A stretch of 64,000 nt of DNA, from contig CP001622.1 of NCBI GenBank assembly GCA_000023185.1, positions 2,852,001-2,916,000 of the forward strand, given 5' to 3'. Shown here one piece after another: positions 33,390 through 42,315 of this stretch. The notes below the pieces were generated by a model. That model was given only the letters and a program-made list of their open reading frames with translations, ran no database searches and was not told where the DNA came from. Both the position numbers and the translations under genes were made by a program. Position 1 is the first letter of the stretch, and the number at the start of each line of letters is the position of its first letter. Origin of the DNA: Rhizobium leguminosarum bv. trifolii WSM1325. Its GTDB lineage: Bacteria; Pseudomonadota; Alphaproteobacteria; Rhizobiales; Rhizobiaceae.

Positions 33390-34103
33390 TCAAGCGGCCG
33401 AGCGGACCATCGGGCTCGTCACGCGGGCGGATGCCGTCAGCCTCACCGGCAGCTTGCGCATCATTTCCTCGGCAAAACAGGTCGCGTTCTCACGCGCCTT
33501 GTCGAGATTGCTGACGCGTGTGGGATCGATCGTGTGCAGCGTGCCGCCACAGTCGAAGATGTCGCGGAAGGCGGAGCGTTCGATGATCGCCGTATCGAGC
33601 ACCGGCACATGCCGCTCGCTGAGCAGCGACTTAACGACTTGCAGCGCCCGCGTCGTCACCATCGAATTGACGCGGGTGAGCACCACCGAATGACAGATCT
33701 TGATACCGGCCTTCTCATCCAGATATTGCAGCAGCTCGAGCACCTGCGCACCGCCGCGCGCATCCATCGCGCAGCCCTGAATCGGGATCAGCACGTGGTC
33801 GGAAAGGCCGACGGCGGTGGCAAGCAGCGGATTGCGCGCACCCGGCAGGTCGACGATGAAATAGTCGGTATTGTGCTTGTTCTCGCTGATATGCAGCGGC
33901 AGCGACGCAGTTGTGACGAAATCGATCACCGAAAGATTGGGTACATGACCTGATATTTCGTGCCAGCGCGAAATCCAGTGCTGCGGGTCGGCGTCGAGAA
34001 TGGTGACGCGATAACCTTTGCGGGCAAGCTCGGTCGCGAGCAGCAGAACAGCAGTCGTCTTGCCGGCGCCGCCCTTGGTATTTGCGAATGTGATGACAGG
34101 CAT
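33390..34103 (-). CDS. ParA/MinD-family ATPase (VirC1-like)
   Basis: 237 residues. The deviant Walker A KGGAGKTT lies at 10-17, with ILDADPQHWISRW as the switch region and IVDLPGARNPLLATAVGLSDHVLIPIQGCAMDARGG as Walker B. No partner ParB, repABC or origin is visible nearby, and the gene is alone, so it is a solitary chromosomal ParA rather than a plasmid partition locus. Such orphans position cellular structures in alphaproteobacteria; the cargo is unknown. It converges on the L,D-transpeptidase gene through a shared terminator. Confidence 0.88.
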   Translation of the reverse strand: MPVITFANTKGGAGKTTAVLLLATELARKGYRVTILDADPQHWISRWHEISGHVPNLSVIDFVTTASLPLHISENKHNTDYFIVDLPGARNPLLATAVGLSDHVLIPIQGCAMDARGGAQVLELLQYLDEKAGIKICHSVVLTRVNSMVTTRALQVVKSLLSERHVPVLDTAIIERSAFRDIFDCGGTLHTIDPTRVSNLDKARENATCFAEEMMRKLPVRLTASARVTSPMVRSAA

Positions 34104-34274
34104 TTTCGGTCCTCGGAAGGAATGGTGCGAGCCGGAATCGCTCTTTTACGCACCGTCGGAGCATCGTGCGGTTAATTCATTCTTTCTAATCATGGTTAAC
34201 AAATTCGAAACACGCGCGGCGAAATTGCAGCCGGTATTTTTCACATCCCTAAAAATAGGGATGCCGCCGGAACG

Positions 34275-34307
34275 AAAAAGGCCTGGGAAACCGCGGTTTT
34301 CCAGGCC
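34275..34307 (-). terminator. Intrinsic terminator of the alcohol/aldehyde dehydrogenase operon
   Basis: On the minus strand GGCCTGGAAAACC pairs with GGTTTCCCAGGCC (13 bp, one mismatch) and is followed by TTTTT. It begins about 26 bases after the alcohol dehydrogenase stop. Confidence 0.85.
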
Positions 34308-34332
34308 AGTCTGTTGGTCCGCTCTTATGCCG

Positions 34333-35484
34333 TCAGAAGCAATCTTTGAATAGTGCCTTGGTATTTTCAAGCGTCAGCGCAACCGGGTTGCCGCCGGCGC
34401 TCGGATCTTCGATCGCCATGGCCGACAATTCGTCGATGCGGTCGGCAGCGATTCCCATCGCCGACAGCGTCTCCGGCACGCCGAGTTCGGAGCGGAGCTT
34501 CAGCACATAATCGTAGAATCCGTCGAAACCGCCCGAAATGCCGAGATAGGCGGCGGCACGGCCGATCTTCTCCTCGATCGGCTTGCGGTTGAAGCGCAGC
34601 ACCGCCGGCATCACCACCGCGTTGGTCATGCCGTGATGGGTGTTGTAGACGGCGCCGATCGGGTGCGACAGCGCGTGAATGGCGCCGAGCCCCTTCTGGA
34701 AGGCGACCGCGCCCATGGCGGCAGCGGCCATCATGTTGGCGCGAGCCTCCAGATCCGTGCCTTCCCTATAGGCGCGCGGCAGGAATTCCTTGACGAGCCG
34801 CATGCCTTCGAGCGCGATGCCGGCTGACATCGGGTGATAGAAGGGCGAGGAATAGGCCTCCAGGCAATGGGCGAAGGCATCCATGCCGGTGCCGGCCGTG
34901 ATGATCTTCGGCATGCCGACCGTCAGTTCCGGATCTGAAATGACGACGCCAGGCAGGAACTTCGGATGGAAGATGATCTTCTTCACATGCGTTTCGGAAT
35001 TGGTGATGACGCTGGCGCGCCCGACTTCCGAACCGGTGCCTGCCGTTGTCGGCACAGCGACGATCGGGGCGATGCCGTCCAGGCTTGCACGCGTCCACCA
35101 GTCGCCGATATCTTCGAAGTCCCAGACCGGCCGCGTCTGGCCGGCCATGAAGGCGACGCACTTGCCGAGATCGAGGCCAGAGCCGCCGCCGAAGGCGACG
35201 ACGCCGTCATGGCCGCCATCCTTGAAAGCCCTGACGCCAGCTTCGAGGTTCTTCTCGTTCGGGTTCGGATCGACATCGGCAAAGATCGCCCGGCCGAGAC
35301 CGGCATCTTCGAGGATATCGAGCGCAGTCTTGGTGATCGCCATCGAGGCAAGGCCACGGTCGGTGACGAGCAGCGGCTTCTTGATGCCGAGGCTCTTGCA
35401 GGCGTCAGCCAGTTCCGCGATGCGGCCTCGGCCGAGCTTGACCGATGTCGGATAGCTCCAGTTTGCGGTGATGTTGCTGCTCAT
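34333..35484 (-). CDS. Iron-containing alcohol dehydrogenase (group III)
   Basis: 383 residues, NAD(P)-dependent enzyme oxidising an alcohol to an aldehyde. The nucleotide site is VVAFGGGSGLDLGKCVAFMAG. Metal ligands lie in GMDAFAHCLEAYSS and IHALSHPIGAVYNTHHGMTNAVVMP, the standard Fe-ADH signatures. The ATG at 35484 overlaps the aldehyde dehydrogenase stop (ATGA), so both are one transcript. A longer upstream frame lies in the dehydrogenase and is not used. In context it probably oxidises a gamma-glutamylated amino alcohol or related compound; that is inference. Confidence 0.9.
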   Translation of the reverse strand: MSSNITANWSYPTSVKLGRGRIAELADACKSLGIKKPLLVTDRGLASMAITKTALDILEDAGLGRAIFADVDPNPNEKNLEAGVRAFKDGGHDGVVAFGGGSGLDLGKCVAFMAGQTRPVWDFEDIGDWWTRASLDGIAPIVAVPTTAGTGSEVGRASVITNSETHVKKIIFHPKFLPGVVISDPELTVGMPKIITAGTGMDAFAHCLEAYSSPFYHPMSAGIALEGMRLVKEFLPRAYREGTDLEARANMMAAAAMGAVAFQKGLGAIHALSHPIGAVYNTHHGMTNAVVMPAVLRFNRKPIEEKIGRAAAYLGISGGFDGFYDYVLKLRSELGVPETLSAMGIAADRIDELSAMAIEDPSAGGNPVALTLENTKALFKDCF

Positions 35485-36866
35485 GCTGTGACTTTCTTCA
35501 GATGGAAGGATTTCGGGCGCGTCAGATTGTGGAAGCCGATGATCGACAGCGAGCCGCCGCGGCCGGTCTCCTTGACGCCGGTCCAGCAAAGCGCCGGATC
35601 GAGATAGTCTGCGCGGTTCATGAAAACGGTGCCGGTTTCGATCTCGCGGCCGAGCCGCCCTGCCCGCTCGGCATCCCTGGTCCAGAGCGAGGCCGTCAGC
35701 CCGTACTGGCTGTCGTTCATCAAAGCGAGTGCCTCCTCGTCGCTCTTCACTTTCATGATGCCGACTGCCGGACCGAAAGTCTCCTCGCGCATGAAGGCCA
35801 TCGAGTGGTCGACATCGACGAGAATCTGCGGTGCGAGATAAGCGCCGCCGTCATCCTGGGGGAAAAGCTTGGGATCGACAAGCGCTTTGGCGCCCTTGGA
35901 AACCGCATCGGCGATCTGCTCGCGCACCACCTTGGCGAAGCGCTTATGTGCCATCGGCCCGAGCGAGGTTTCCGGATCGAGCGGATTGCCGAGCTTGTAG
36001 TTCGATACCCAGGCAACCGATTTCTCGACGAAGGCGTCGTAGAGCGATTCATGCACATAGATGCGCTCGATGCCGCAGCAGCACTGGCCGGAATTGTAGG
36101 TCGCGCCATCCATCAGCGTGTCGACGGCCGCCTCGAGATCGGCGTCCTCCATGACATATCCCGGATCCTTGCCGCCGAGTTCGAGGCCGAGGCCGGTGAA
36201 GGTGCCGGCAGCCGCCCGTTCCATCGACCGCCCGCCTTCGACCGATCCGGTGAAGTTGACGAAATTGAAGCTGCCGGCGGCAATCAGCGCTGACGTCGTT
36301 TCATGATCGAGAAAGACGTTCTGGAACACATCCTCGGGAACGCCGGCCTCGATGAAAGCCTGCACCAGCCTCTCGCCGACCAGCAGCGTCTGCGAGGCAT
36401 GCTTCAGCACGACGGTGTTGCCGGCCATCAGCGCCGGCGCAATCGTGTTGATCGCCGTCATATAGGGATAGTTCCATGGTGCTACGACGAAGACGACGCC
36501 ATGCGCCTCGCGCTCGATGCGCCGCTCGAAACGATCGCTCTCCTCGACGACAACAGGCGCCATCGCATCCGCCGCGATCGAGGCGACATAGTTGGAACGC
36601 TCGTTGAAACCCTTGTATTCGCCGCCGTACTTGATCGGCCGGCCCATCTGCCAGGCAAGCTCCGGCACGACGACATCGGACATCTCGTTCAGCCGCGCAG
36701 CACCCTTCAACACCAGTTGCACACGCTCTTCGAGCGGCCGCTTCGCCCAGCCCTTCTGCGCCTTGCGCGCACGCGCCACGACGTCCTTAGCGGCGTCGAG
36801 CGAAAGGGCTGCGCGCTCGGCATAGACCGACCCGTCAACCGGTGAAATGCATTGGATCATTGCCAT
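35481..36866 (-). CDS. NAD-dependent aldehyde dehydrogenase
   Basis: 461 residues of the ALDH superfamily. Landmarks are VAPWNYPYMTAINTIAPALMAGNTVVLKHASQT, GLELGGKDPGYVMEDADLEAAVD with the general-base Glu, and NSGQCCCGIERIYVHE with the catalytic Cys in an unusual run of three. The ATG at 36866 has a second in-frame ATG six bases on. It precedes the iron alcohol dehydrogenase with a 4-base overlap. A family C repeat separates it from the glutamine synthetase gene upstream, so the operon may continue through the repeat. Confidence 0.92.
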   Translation of the reverse strand: MAMIQCISPVDGSVYAERAALSLDAAKDVVARARKAQKGWAKRPLEERVQLVLKGAARLNEMSDVVVPELAWQMGRPIKYGGEYKGFNERSNYVASIAADAMAPVVVEESDRFERRIEREAHGVVFVVAPWNYPYMTAINTIAPALMAGNTVVLKHASQTLLVGERLVQAFIEAGVPEDVFQNVFLDHETTSALIAAGSFNFVNFTGSVEGGRSMERAAAGTFTGLGLELGGKDPGYVMEDADLEAAVDTLMDGATYNSGQCCCGIERIYVHESLYDAFVEKSVAWVSNYKLGNPLDPETSLGPMAHKRFAKVVREQIADAVSKGAKALVDPKLFPQDDGGAYLAPQILVDVDHSMAFMREETFGPAVGIMKVKSDEEALALMNDSQYGLTASLWTRDAERAGRLGREIETGTVFMNRADYLDPALCWTGVKETGRGGSLSIIGFHNLTRPKSFHLKKVTA

Positions 36867-36911
36867 GATCTGTTCCTATCCTCGTATTCTTCAAAATTTG
36901 AGTGAGGCCGT

Positions 36912-37089
36912 GGCCCCTCATCCGCCTGCCGACACCTTCTCCCCGTAAACGGGGCGAAGGGGATATGCCGCACCGGCTTTCCCCAACATCGACGCTGCGT
37001 TTGGCACGTCCCCTCTCCCCGTTTTTACGGGGGTCCGTAGGACGGGTCGAGACCAGTGGCTCGACCCCGGCAAGGTTAGGGTCAGGGCC
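36912..37089. repeat. Intergenic repeat, family C copy 1
   Basis: The left end reads CCCCTCATCCGCCTGCCGAC followed by ACCTTCTCCCCGTAAACGGG; an inner CCCTCTCCCCGTTTTTACGG follows, and the right end is GGTTAGGGTCAGGGCC. The other copy, at 50738-50876 in the same orientation, shares both ends and the ACCTTCTCCCCG hairpin. It lies between the glutamine synthetase and aldehyde dehydrogenase genes. Confidence 0.8.
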
Positions 37090-37109
37090 AAGCAAATCGC
37101 AAATGCCTA

Positions 37110-38477
37110 TTAAGCTCTTTCGAAACCGCGCGCCACTTCCCAATCGGTGATGCGGCGGTCGTATTCTTCCTGCTCCCATTCGCCGGCGCGCGTATAGTGG
37201 TCGATCACGTCGTCGCCGAAGGCCTTGCGCAGCATCGCCGATTCCGTCATCGCCGCCGTGGCCGCGCGCAGCGTGCGCGGGATCTCGCGAACGCCCTTGC
37301 CGCCATAGGCGTCGCCGACAAAGGGCGCTTCGAGTTCGAGCTTGTTCTCGATGCCGTCAATGCCGGCGGCAAGCAGCGCGGCGAAGGCGAGATAGGGATT
37401 GAGATCGGAGCCGCCGACGCGGCACTCGATACGGATACCCTTGGTCTCTTCGCCGCACAGGCGATAGCCGGCGGTGCGGTTGTCCTTGCTCCAGATCGCC
37501 TTGGTCGGCGCAAACGTGCCGGCCATGAAGCGCTTGTAGGAGTTGATGTAGGGCGCCAGGAAATAGGTGATCTCGCTCGCATGGGCGAGAAGCCCGGCAA
37601 CGTAATTATGCATCAGCGGCGACATGCCGTATTTGCCGGTATGGTCGAAGAACAGCGGCTTTTCCTCCAGGCTCCAAAGCGACTGGTGGATATGCGAGGA
37701 ACTGCCGGCAGCATTGTAATTCCACTTGGCCAGGAAGGTGATGGCCTTGCCCTTCGACCAAGCAATCTCCTTGCAGCCGTTCTTGATGATCGCGTGCCGG
37801 TCGGCCATGGCGAGCGCATCGGCGTAGCGCACGTTGATCTCCTCCTGGCCGGCCGAAGCCTCGCCCTTGGAGTTCTCGACCGGGATGCCGGCGCCCTGCA
37901 GCCCGGTGCGGATCGCCCGCATCACCTCTTCTTCCTTGGTGGTCTGGAAGATGTGGTAGTCCTCATTATAGGCGCTGACGAGCTTGAGGTTGCGGTAGCC
38001 GGAAGCCTGCGCCGCCTCGTAGGTCTGGTCGAACAGGAAGAATTCGAGCTCGGAGGCCATGTAGGCCTTCATGCCCATATCCTCGAGCCGCTTCACCTGC
38101 TTCTTCAGGATCGCGCGCGGCGAGTGGGCGACCTCCTCGTGCGTATGATGATCGAGCATATCGCAGAGCACCAGCGCAGTGCCTTCGAGCCAGGGAATAC
38201 GACGCAGCGTCGCAAGATCCGGCTTCATCGTATAGTCGCCGTAGCCCTTCTCCCAGCTCGTCGCCTTGTAGCCGGAGACGGTCTCCATCTCCATGTCGGT
38301 GGCGATCAGGTAGTTGCAGCTGTGCGTTTCCTTCCAGGCGCTCTCGACGAAATATTCCGCCTGAAAACGCTTGCCCATCAGCCGGCCCTGCATATCCACC
38401 TGGCAGGCCAGAACCGTGTCGATGCGCCCTTCGGCAACATCCTTCCTGAGATCGTCGATTGTGTAGCTGCTGCTCAT
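37110..38477 (-). CDS. Glutamine synthetase-family enzyme (PuuA / gamma-glutamylamine synthetase type)
   Basis: 455 residues, ATP-dependent ligase joining glutamate to ammonia or an amine. The GS fold is shown by ASELEFFLFDQTYE (metal ligands), GQEEINVRYADALAMADRH, KAITFLAKWNYNAAGSSSHIHQSLW, and IRIECRVGGSDLNPYLAFAALLAAG. Length and the TDMEMETVSGYKA type N-terminus fit PuuA-like rather than housekeeping GlnA. The ATG at 38477 is chosen; a longer frame to 38603 has no similarity. It lies between an APC permease and two dehydrogenases, matching gamma-glutamylated amine catabolism. Confidence 0.88.
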   Translation of the reverse strand: MSSSYTIDDLRKDVAEGRIDTVLACQVDMQGRLMGKRFQAEYFVESAWKETHSCNYLIATDMEMETVSGYKATSWEKGYGDYTMKPDLATLRRIPWLEGTALVLCDMLDHHTHEEVAHSPRAILKKQVKRLEDMGMKAYMASELEFFLFDQTYEAAQASGYRNLKLVSAYNEDYHIFQTTKEEEVMRAIRTGLQGAGIPVENSKGEASAGQEEINVRYADALAMADRHAIIKNGCKEIAWSKGKAITFLAKWNYNAAGSSSHIHQSLWSLEEKPLFFDHTGKYGMSPLMHNYVAGLLAHASEITYFLAPYINSYKRFMAGTFAPTKAIWSKDNRTAGYRLCGEETKGIRIECRVGGSDLNPYLAFAALLAAGIDGIENKLELEAPFVGDAYGGKGVREIPRTLRAATAAMTESAMLRKAFGDDVIDHYTRAGEWEQEEYDRRITDWEVARGFERA

Positions 38478-38624
38478 GATTGTTCCGCCTGAATTGGGAT
38501 TGAGAAAATCGGGGCAACGAAATCGCATGCGCTCGGCCGGACTTTGCGGCCCGATGCCTTTTCGTTGAACCGGTGATGGGGCCGCAGGATGCGGCCCCGC
38601 CATTTGAGAGGGAAGCCTCGATGC

Positions 38625-40181
38625 TTAGTTTTCGCCGCTTTCGCCGACGGCTGCTTCGGCGGCCGCGATCTCGGCCTGACGCTTTGCCACTTCCGCACCG
38701 ATCGGCGGCCCTTTGAAGCGGCGGCTTTCGAAGCCGAACCAGACGATCGCCGTCAGCACCAGGAAACCGACGGTGATGTAGAGCGCCCATTCGTTCGGCG
38801 GCTGAATGCCGAGGATGAAGATCAGGATCATCGCGATGACGGTCAGCACGGCAAAGAGCTTGAAGACGCCTTCGCCGAGGTTCCACGGCCCCATCTTGTC
38901 CCACTTCGACGTGCCCCAGGCGAACAAGCCGAGCGTGATCGGGATCGCGAAGGAGAAGAACAGGAAGATGACTGTGCACGAGACGACGATCGTATAGACC
39001 GGCGTGTCACCAATCGTAGCGAGCGAGGAGCCCCAGACGAACAGAACCGAGAGGATCGAGCCGGTCCAGATCGCAGCCACCGGCGTGCGGTACTTTGGGC
39101 TGACTTTCGACAGGACCTTCGACGCCGGCAGACCGCCGTCACGCGAGAAGGCGAAGATCATGCGCGAGACCGAGGTAACGGTCGCAAGGCCACACAGCCA
39201 CTGGCTGACGAGGATGGCAAGATAGAGAATGTCCTTGACGATCGGGTTGACCTGGCTGTCCATCGCCCAGAAGAACACGTTCCAGCCCTGCTTTGCCGCA
39301 TCATCCATATTCGGCAGCATGAGCACGAAGGCGCACAGCATGATATAGCCGAAAAGCGCCGACCAGAGCACCGAGGCAACCATGCCACGCGGCACCGATT
39401 CGGCAGCTTTGACCGTCTCTTCCGACGTATGCGCCGAGGCATCATAGCCGGTAATGGTGTAGATCGGCAGCAGCAGGCCGAGAAGGAAGACCCAGGCGCC
39501 CGAGGTGGAAGGCCAGACGTTGCCGCCGACTTCGCCGGAATAGTTGGCGAAAGTGAAGAGACGGCCGATCTCATAGGAGGGCGCTGCGATGAGGCAGACG
39601 GCCGACAGCGCGATAGCGGTCGCGAAGATGAGATAACCCGAGAAATCGGTCAGCTTCGCGGTCAGTCCGATGCCCATGTGGTTCACGAGCGCCTGCGCGC
39701 CGGTGATGACCACGAGGAAGATGATGCGCACCGTCGTCGTGTCGGTCAGCCCGAGATAGCTGGTGCCGAACGAACCCATGAAGAAATAATAGGTGCCGAC
39801 ATTGATGGCGCCCAACACGGTGACGAGACCGAGCAAGTTGAACCAGGCGGTCACCCAGCCGGTGAAGCGGTTTCCGAGGATCGAGCTCCAGTGATAGAGG
39901 CCGCCGGCCGTAGGATAGGCCGAGCTGATCTGCGCCATGCCGATGGCGAAGACGAGCGAGATGAAGCAGCCGACTGGCCAGCCGATGCCGATGGCGGCGC
40001 CGCCGGCACCCGAGGTCGCCTGCGCCAGCGAATTTATGCCGCCGGAGAGAATGCAGATGATGGAAAATGAGACGGCAAAGTTCGAAAACGAGCTCATGCG
40101 TCGTTCGAGTTCTTGGGCATAACCCATGGAATGCAGGATGTGCACATCCTGCTTCTTGTCCAGTTCGGTATAATCCGACAT
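38625..40181 (-). CDS. APC-superfamily amino acid/amine permease
   Basis: 518 residues, inner membrane, about twelve hydrophobic segments. The start MSDYTELDKKQDVHILHSMG, followed by YAQELERRMSSFSNFAVSFSIICILSGGINS, is typical of the GABA/choline/ethanolamine-type eukaryote-like APC permeases. AGGGGGAAGTC lies before the ATG at 40181. The gene is 147 bases upstream of the glutamine synthetase-type gene on the same strand, so it probably imports that enzyme's amine substrate. Substrate is not determined by the sequence. Confidence 0.88.
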   Translation of the reverse strand: MSDYTELDKKQDVHILHSMGYAQELERRMSSFSNFAVSFSIICILSGGINSLAQATSGAGGAAIGIGWPVGCFISLVFAIGMAQISSAYPTAGGLYHWSSILGNRFTGWVTAWFNLLGLVTVLGAINVGTYYFFMGSFGTSYLGLTDTTTVRIIFLVVITGAQALVNHMGIGLTAKLTDFSGYLIFATAIALSAVCLIAAPSYEIGRLFTFANYSGEVGGNVWPSTSGAWVFLLGLLLPIYTITGYDASAHTSEETVKAAESVPRGMVASVLWSALFGYIMLCAFVLMLPNMDDAAKQGWNVFFWAMDSQVNPIVKDILYLAILVSQWLCGLATVTSVSRMIFAFSRDGGLPASKVLSKVSPKYRTPVAAIWTGSILSVLFVWGSSLATIGDTPVYTIVVSCTVIFLFFSFAIPITLGLFAWGTSKWDKMGPWNLGEGVFKLFAVLTVIAMILIFILGIQPPNEWALYITVGFLVLTAIVWFGFESRRFKGPPIGAEVAKRQAEIAAAEAAVGESGEN

Positions 40182-40301
40182 GACTTCCCCCTGTTCACGA
40201 TCGGCCGCGGAATTGCGGGCCGATTCAGTGCCAATTGTCCGCGGCATTTGCGCCATGCGGACGTCCGCAGTTAAACTGCTCCCTCGGGTCTTCTTTTTAT
40301 G

Positions 40302-41081
40302 TCAGGCGTCCAGACTTTGCTGGAGCAGCCCTTTCAGATAGTCGGCCATGACCCCTTGGCCGATATCGTCTGCGATGAGGTCATTGCGGACCTCGATCAT
40401 CACATTGCGCAAGCCGTTCGACAGCCCGTGCAGGATCAGCGTGTGGGTCACGCCGTCCTCGGGCCCGTAAGGCTCGTTGCGTTCCACCCTGTAAAGCGGC
40501 GCCTCGGCCGCAGCCGCCAGCATAAGGTCGGCAAGCCGGCTGTCCTCATCGTGCAATATGCCGAGTTCGACGGCGCGTTCGCGGCCGTGATAGACCGGCG
40601 TAAAGCTGTGCATCGTCACGATGATGCTGTCCTGTGCCCTCGCCCGGCGATCGCGGATCAGCCCGCGAATGGCGTCATGGAAAGGCACGTAGAGCGAGTC
40701 GGTGCGCGCAAGTCGTTCTTCGGGGCTCAAATCCTTGTTGCCGGGAATGGCGTAGATCTCGCTGGTCTCCGGCATCGCGCCGGGTGAACTGGGCGGTCGG
40801 TTGCAGTCGTAGATAAGCCGCGAGAACCTCTGGTAAACGAGCGTCGCGTCGAGCGCTTCCGATATGCTGCGGGCAACCGCAAGCGCGCCTGGATCCCAGG
40901 CAATGTGACTGGAGAGCGCTTCGCTGGGCAGGCCGAGATCGCCGAAAACGACTGGAAGCGCATTCGAAGCGTGCTCGCAGATGAGAAGCACCGGGCTCCG
41001 GCCGTGGATACGTTCGATCCCGACGCAGTCACCGTCCGCTTCACTGAGGATTTTCGGCCGGGCCAGCACCAAAGGCGCCAC
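40302..41081 (-). CDS. N-formylglutamate amidohydrolase-family protein
   Basis: 259 residues (FGase/HutG-type fold), start GTG at 41081 behind AAGGGATAAGGA. Conserved blocks are LLICEHASNALP, HIAWDPGALAVARSISEALDA, SRLIYDCNRPP, IIVTMHSFTPVYHGR and MIEVRNDLIADDIG. In histidine breakdown this family hydrolyses N-formylglutamate. Here there is no hut gene, and the neighbours are a permease, a glutamyl-amine synthetase and two dehydrogenases. It may instead hydrolyse a gamma-glutamyl amide at the end of the pathway; that is inference. Confidence 0.85.
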   Translation of the reverse strand: MAPLVLARPKILSEADGDCVGIERIHGRSPVLLICEHASNALPVVFGDLGLPSEALSSHIAWDPGALAVARSISEALDATLVYQRFSRLIYDCNRPPSSPGAMPETSEIYAIPGNKDLSPEERLARTDSLYVPFHDAIRGLIRDRRARAQDSIIVTMHSFTPVYHGRERAVELGILHDEDSRLADLMLAAAAEAPLYRVERNEPYGPEDGVTHTLILHGLSNGLRNVMIEVRNDLIADDIGQGVMADYLKGLLQQSLDA

Positions 41082-41107
41082 TCCTTATCCCTTAACAAAT
41101 TCTTGAT

Positions 41108-41167
41108 GAAGAAAAGAATTCTTCAGGTTTCGGCCGGTGTCAAGCATCCACTGAAAATTTCTTTTCA
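41108..41167. promoter_or_regulatory. Two inverted repeats in the divergent control region (candidate RpiR operators)
   Basis: GAAGAA-N5-TTCTTC (41108-41124) and TGAAAA-N4-TTTTCA (41152-41167) lie between the divergent amidohydrolase and RpiR-type genes. The second resembles operators described for RpiR/MurR regulators. They may link the two divergent units. Confidence 0.45.
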
Positions 41168-41251
41168 TGACAGTGGTTGACATGGATTATGACAGCGTTG
41201 TTAACTTTGAGTGGGAAAGTGGCGCCAGACCATCCCGGGGAGCATAGTTAC

Positions 41252-42124
41252 GTGACAGTTGCGTCGAAGACGGTTTCGGACGTCATACACTCGCATTTGG
41301 GGGTGTTGACGCGCGCCGAGAAGCAGTTGGCCGAAAGCCTTCTCGACAATTATCCGGTTTCCGGCCTCGGCAGCATCACCACGATTGCCGAGAATGCCGG
41401 CGTCTCGACGCCGACCGTCGTGCGCATGGTGCAGAAGCTCGGCTTCAAGGGCTATCCGGACTTTCAGGCGCATCTGCATCAGGAAGTCGAGGCGACGATC
41501 TCGAACCCGATCGCCAAGCACGACCGCTGGGCGCAAAATGCGCCGGGCACCCACATTCTCAACCGTTTCGCCGATGCCATCATGGGCAATCTGCGCCAGA
41601 CGCTGACCGATCTCGATACCGCGACTTTCGACAGCGTCGCCGCGCTGCTTTCCGACCGCAAGCGCGGCCTTTATTTCGTTGGTGGCCGCATCACCGGCGC
41701 GCTTGCCGAGTATTTCTTCACCCATATGCAGGTGATCCGGCCGGCAACGACGCTGCTATCGTCGAATTCCAGCAGCTGGCCGCAATATGTCCTCAACATG
41801 AATGCCGGCGACATCCTGATCATCTTCGACATCCGACGCTACGAGCAGGAGATGGTGAGCCTTGTAACCGCCGCCCGCAAACGCGGCGCCGAAATCATCG
41901 TCTTCACCGACCAGTGGGGCTCGCCGGCCGCCAAGCTCGCCAGGCATGCCTTCCGCGTCCGGATCGAGGCGCCGTCGGCCTGGGATTCCTCCGTGGTCAC
42001 CCTGTACATCGTCGAAGCGCTGATCGAGGCCGTTCAGAATTCGACCTGGGACGAGACGAAGGAGCGCATGAAGACACTGGAAGGCCTGTTCGAGCAGACC
42101 AGGCTTTTCCGCAAACCGGGTTAG
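41252..42124 (+). CDS. RpiR/MurR-family transcriptional regulator with SIS domain
   Basis: 290 residues from GTG at 41252; an ATG at 41177 would add 25 residues of unclear value. The N-terminal helix-turn-helix (about 30-80) contains SLLDNYPVSGLGSITTIAEN and GVSTPTVVRMVQKLGFKGYPDF. The C-terminal SIS domain (about 125-260) has GLYFVGGRITGALAEYFFTHM and GDILIIFDIRRYEQEMVSLVTAARKRGAEIIVFTD. SIS domains bind phosphosugars, but RpiR-type proteins also control amine and amino acid genes. It is divergent from the glutamylation cluster and 191 bases before the ABC operon. Confidence 0.85.
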   Translation: MTVASKTVSDVIHSHLGVLTRAEKQLAESLLDNYPVSGLGSITTIAENAGVSTPTVVRMVQKLGFKGYPDFQAHLHQEVEATISNPIAKHDRWAQNAPGTHILNRFADAIMGNLRQTLTDLDTATFDSVAALLSDRKRGLYFVGGRITGALAEYFFTHMQVIRPATTLLSSNSSSWPQYVLNMNAGDILIIFDIRRYEQEMVSLVTAARKRGAEIIVFTDQWGSPAAKLARHAFRVRIEAPSAWDSSVVTLYIVEALIEAVQNSTWDETKERMKTLEGLFEQTRLFRKPG

Positions 42125-42234
42125 GAGGACAAGACTAAAACAAAAGAAAAACAATGACGGATTTTTCGCGGAAACAGACGGCGTTGTCGCAAATAAAACA
42201 TTTGCCACAACCACCGCTATTCACAGCAGAATTA

Positions 42235-42274
42235 ACGTCATCCAACTGTCACACAAGCTTCATGTAACCTCATT
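42235..42274 (+). promoter_or_regulatory. Phased PHO-box-like repeats upstream of the ABC operon
   Basis: ACGTCAT-ccaa-CTGTCAC-acaa-GCTTCAT-gtaa-CCTCATT repeats at exactly 11 bp. The first three heptamers match CTGTCAT at 5, 6 and 4 of 7 positions. This is the architecture of a PhoB site. It ends 42 bases before the start codon at 42316. Confidence 0.5.
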
Positions 42275-42315
42275 AACAGCATCGCCAGACACTGAAAACC
42301 CGAAGGAGAACAACA

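Noticed and set aside
33390..34103. A plasmid partition or repABC locus at the ParA-type gene
   Set aside because: No repB or repC, no parS-like repeats and no origin; the gene is monocistronic among chromosomal genes.
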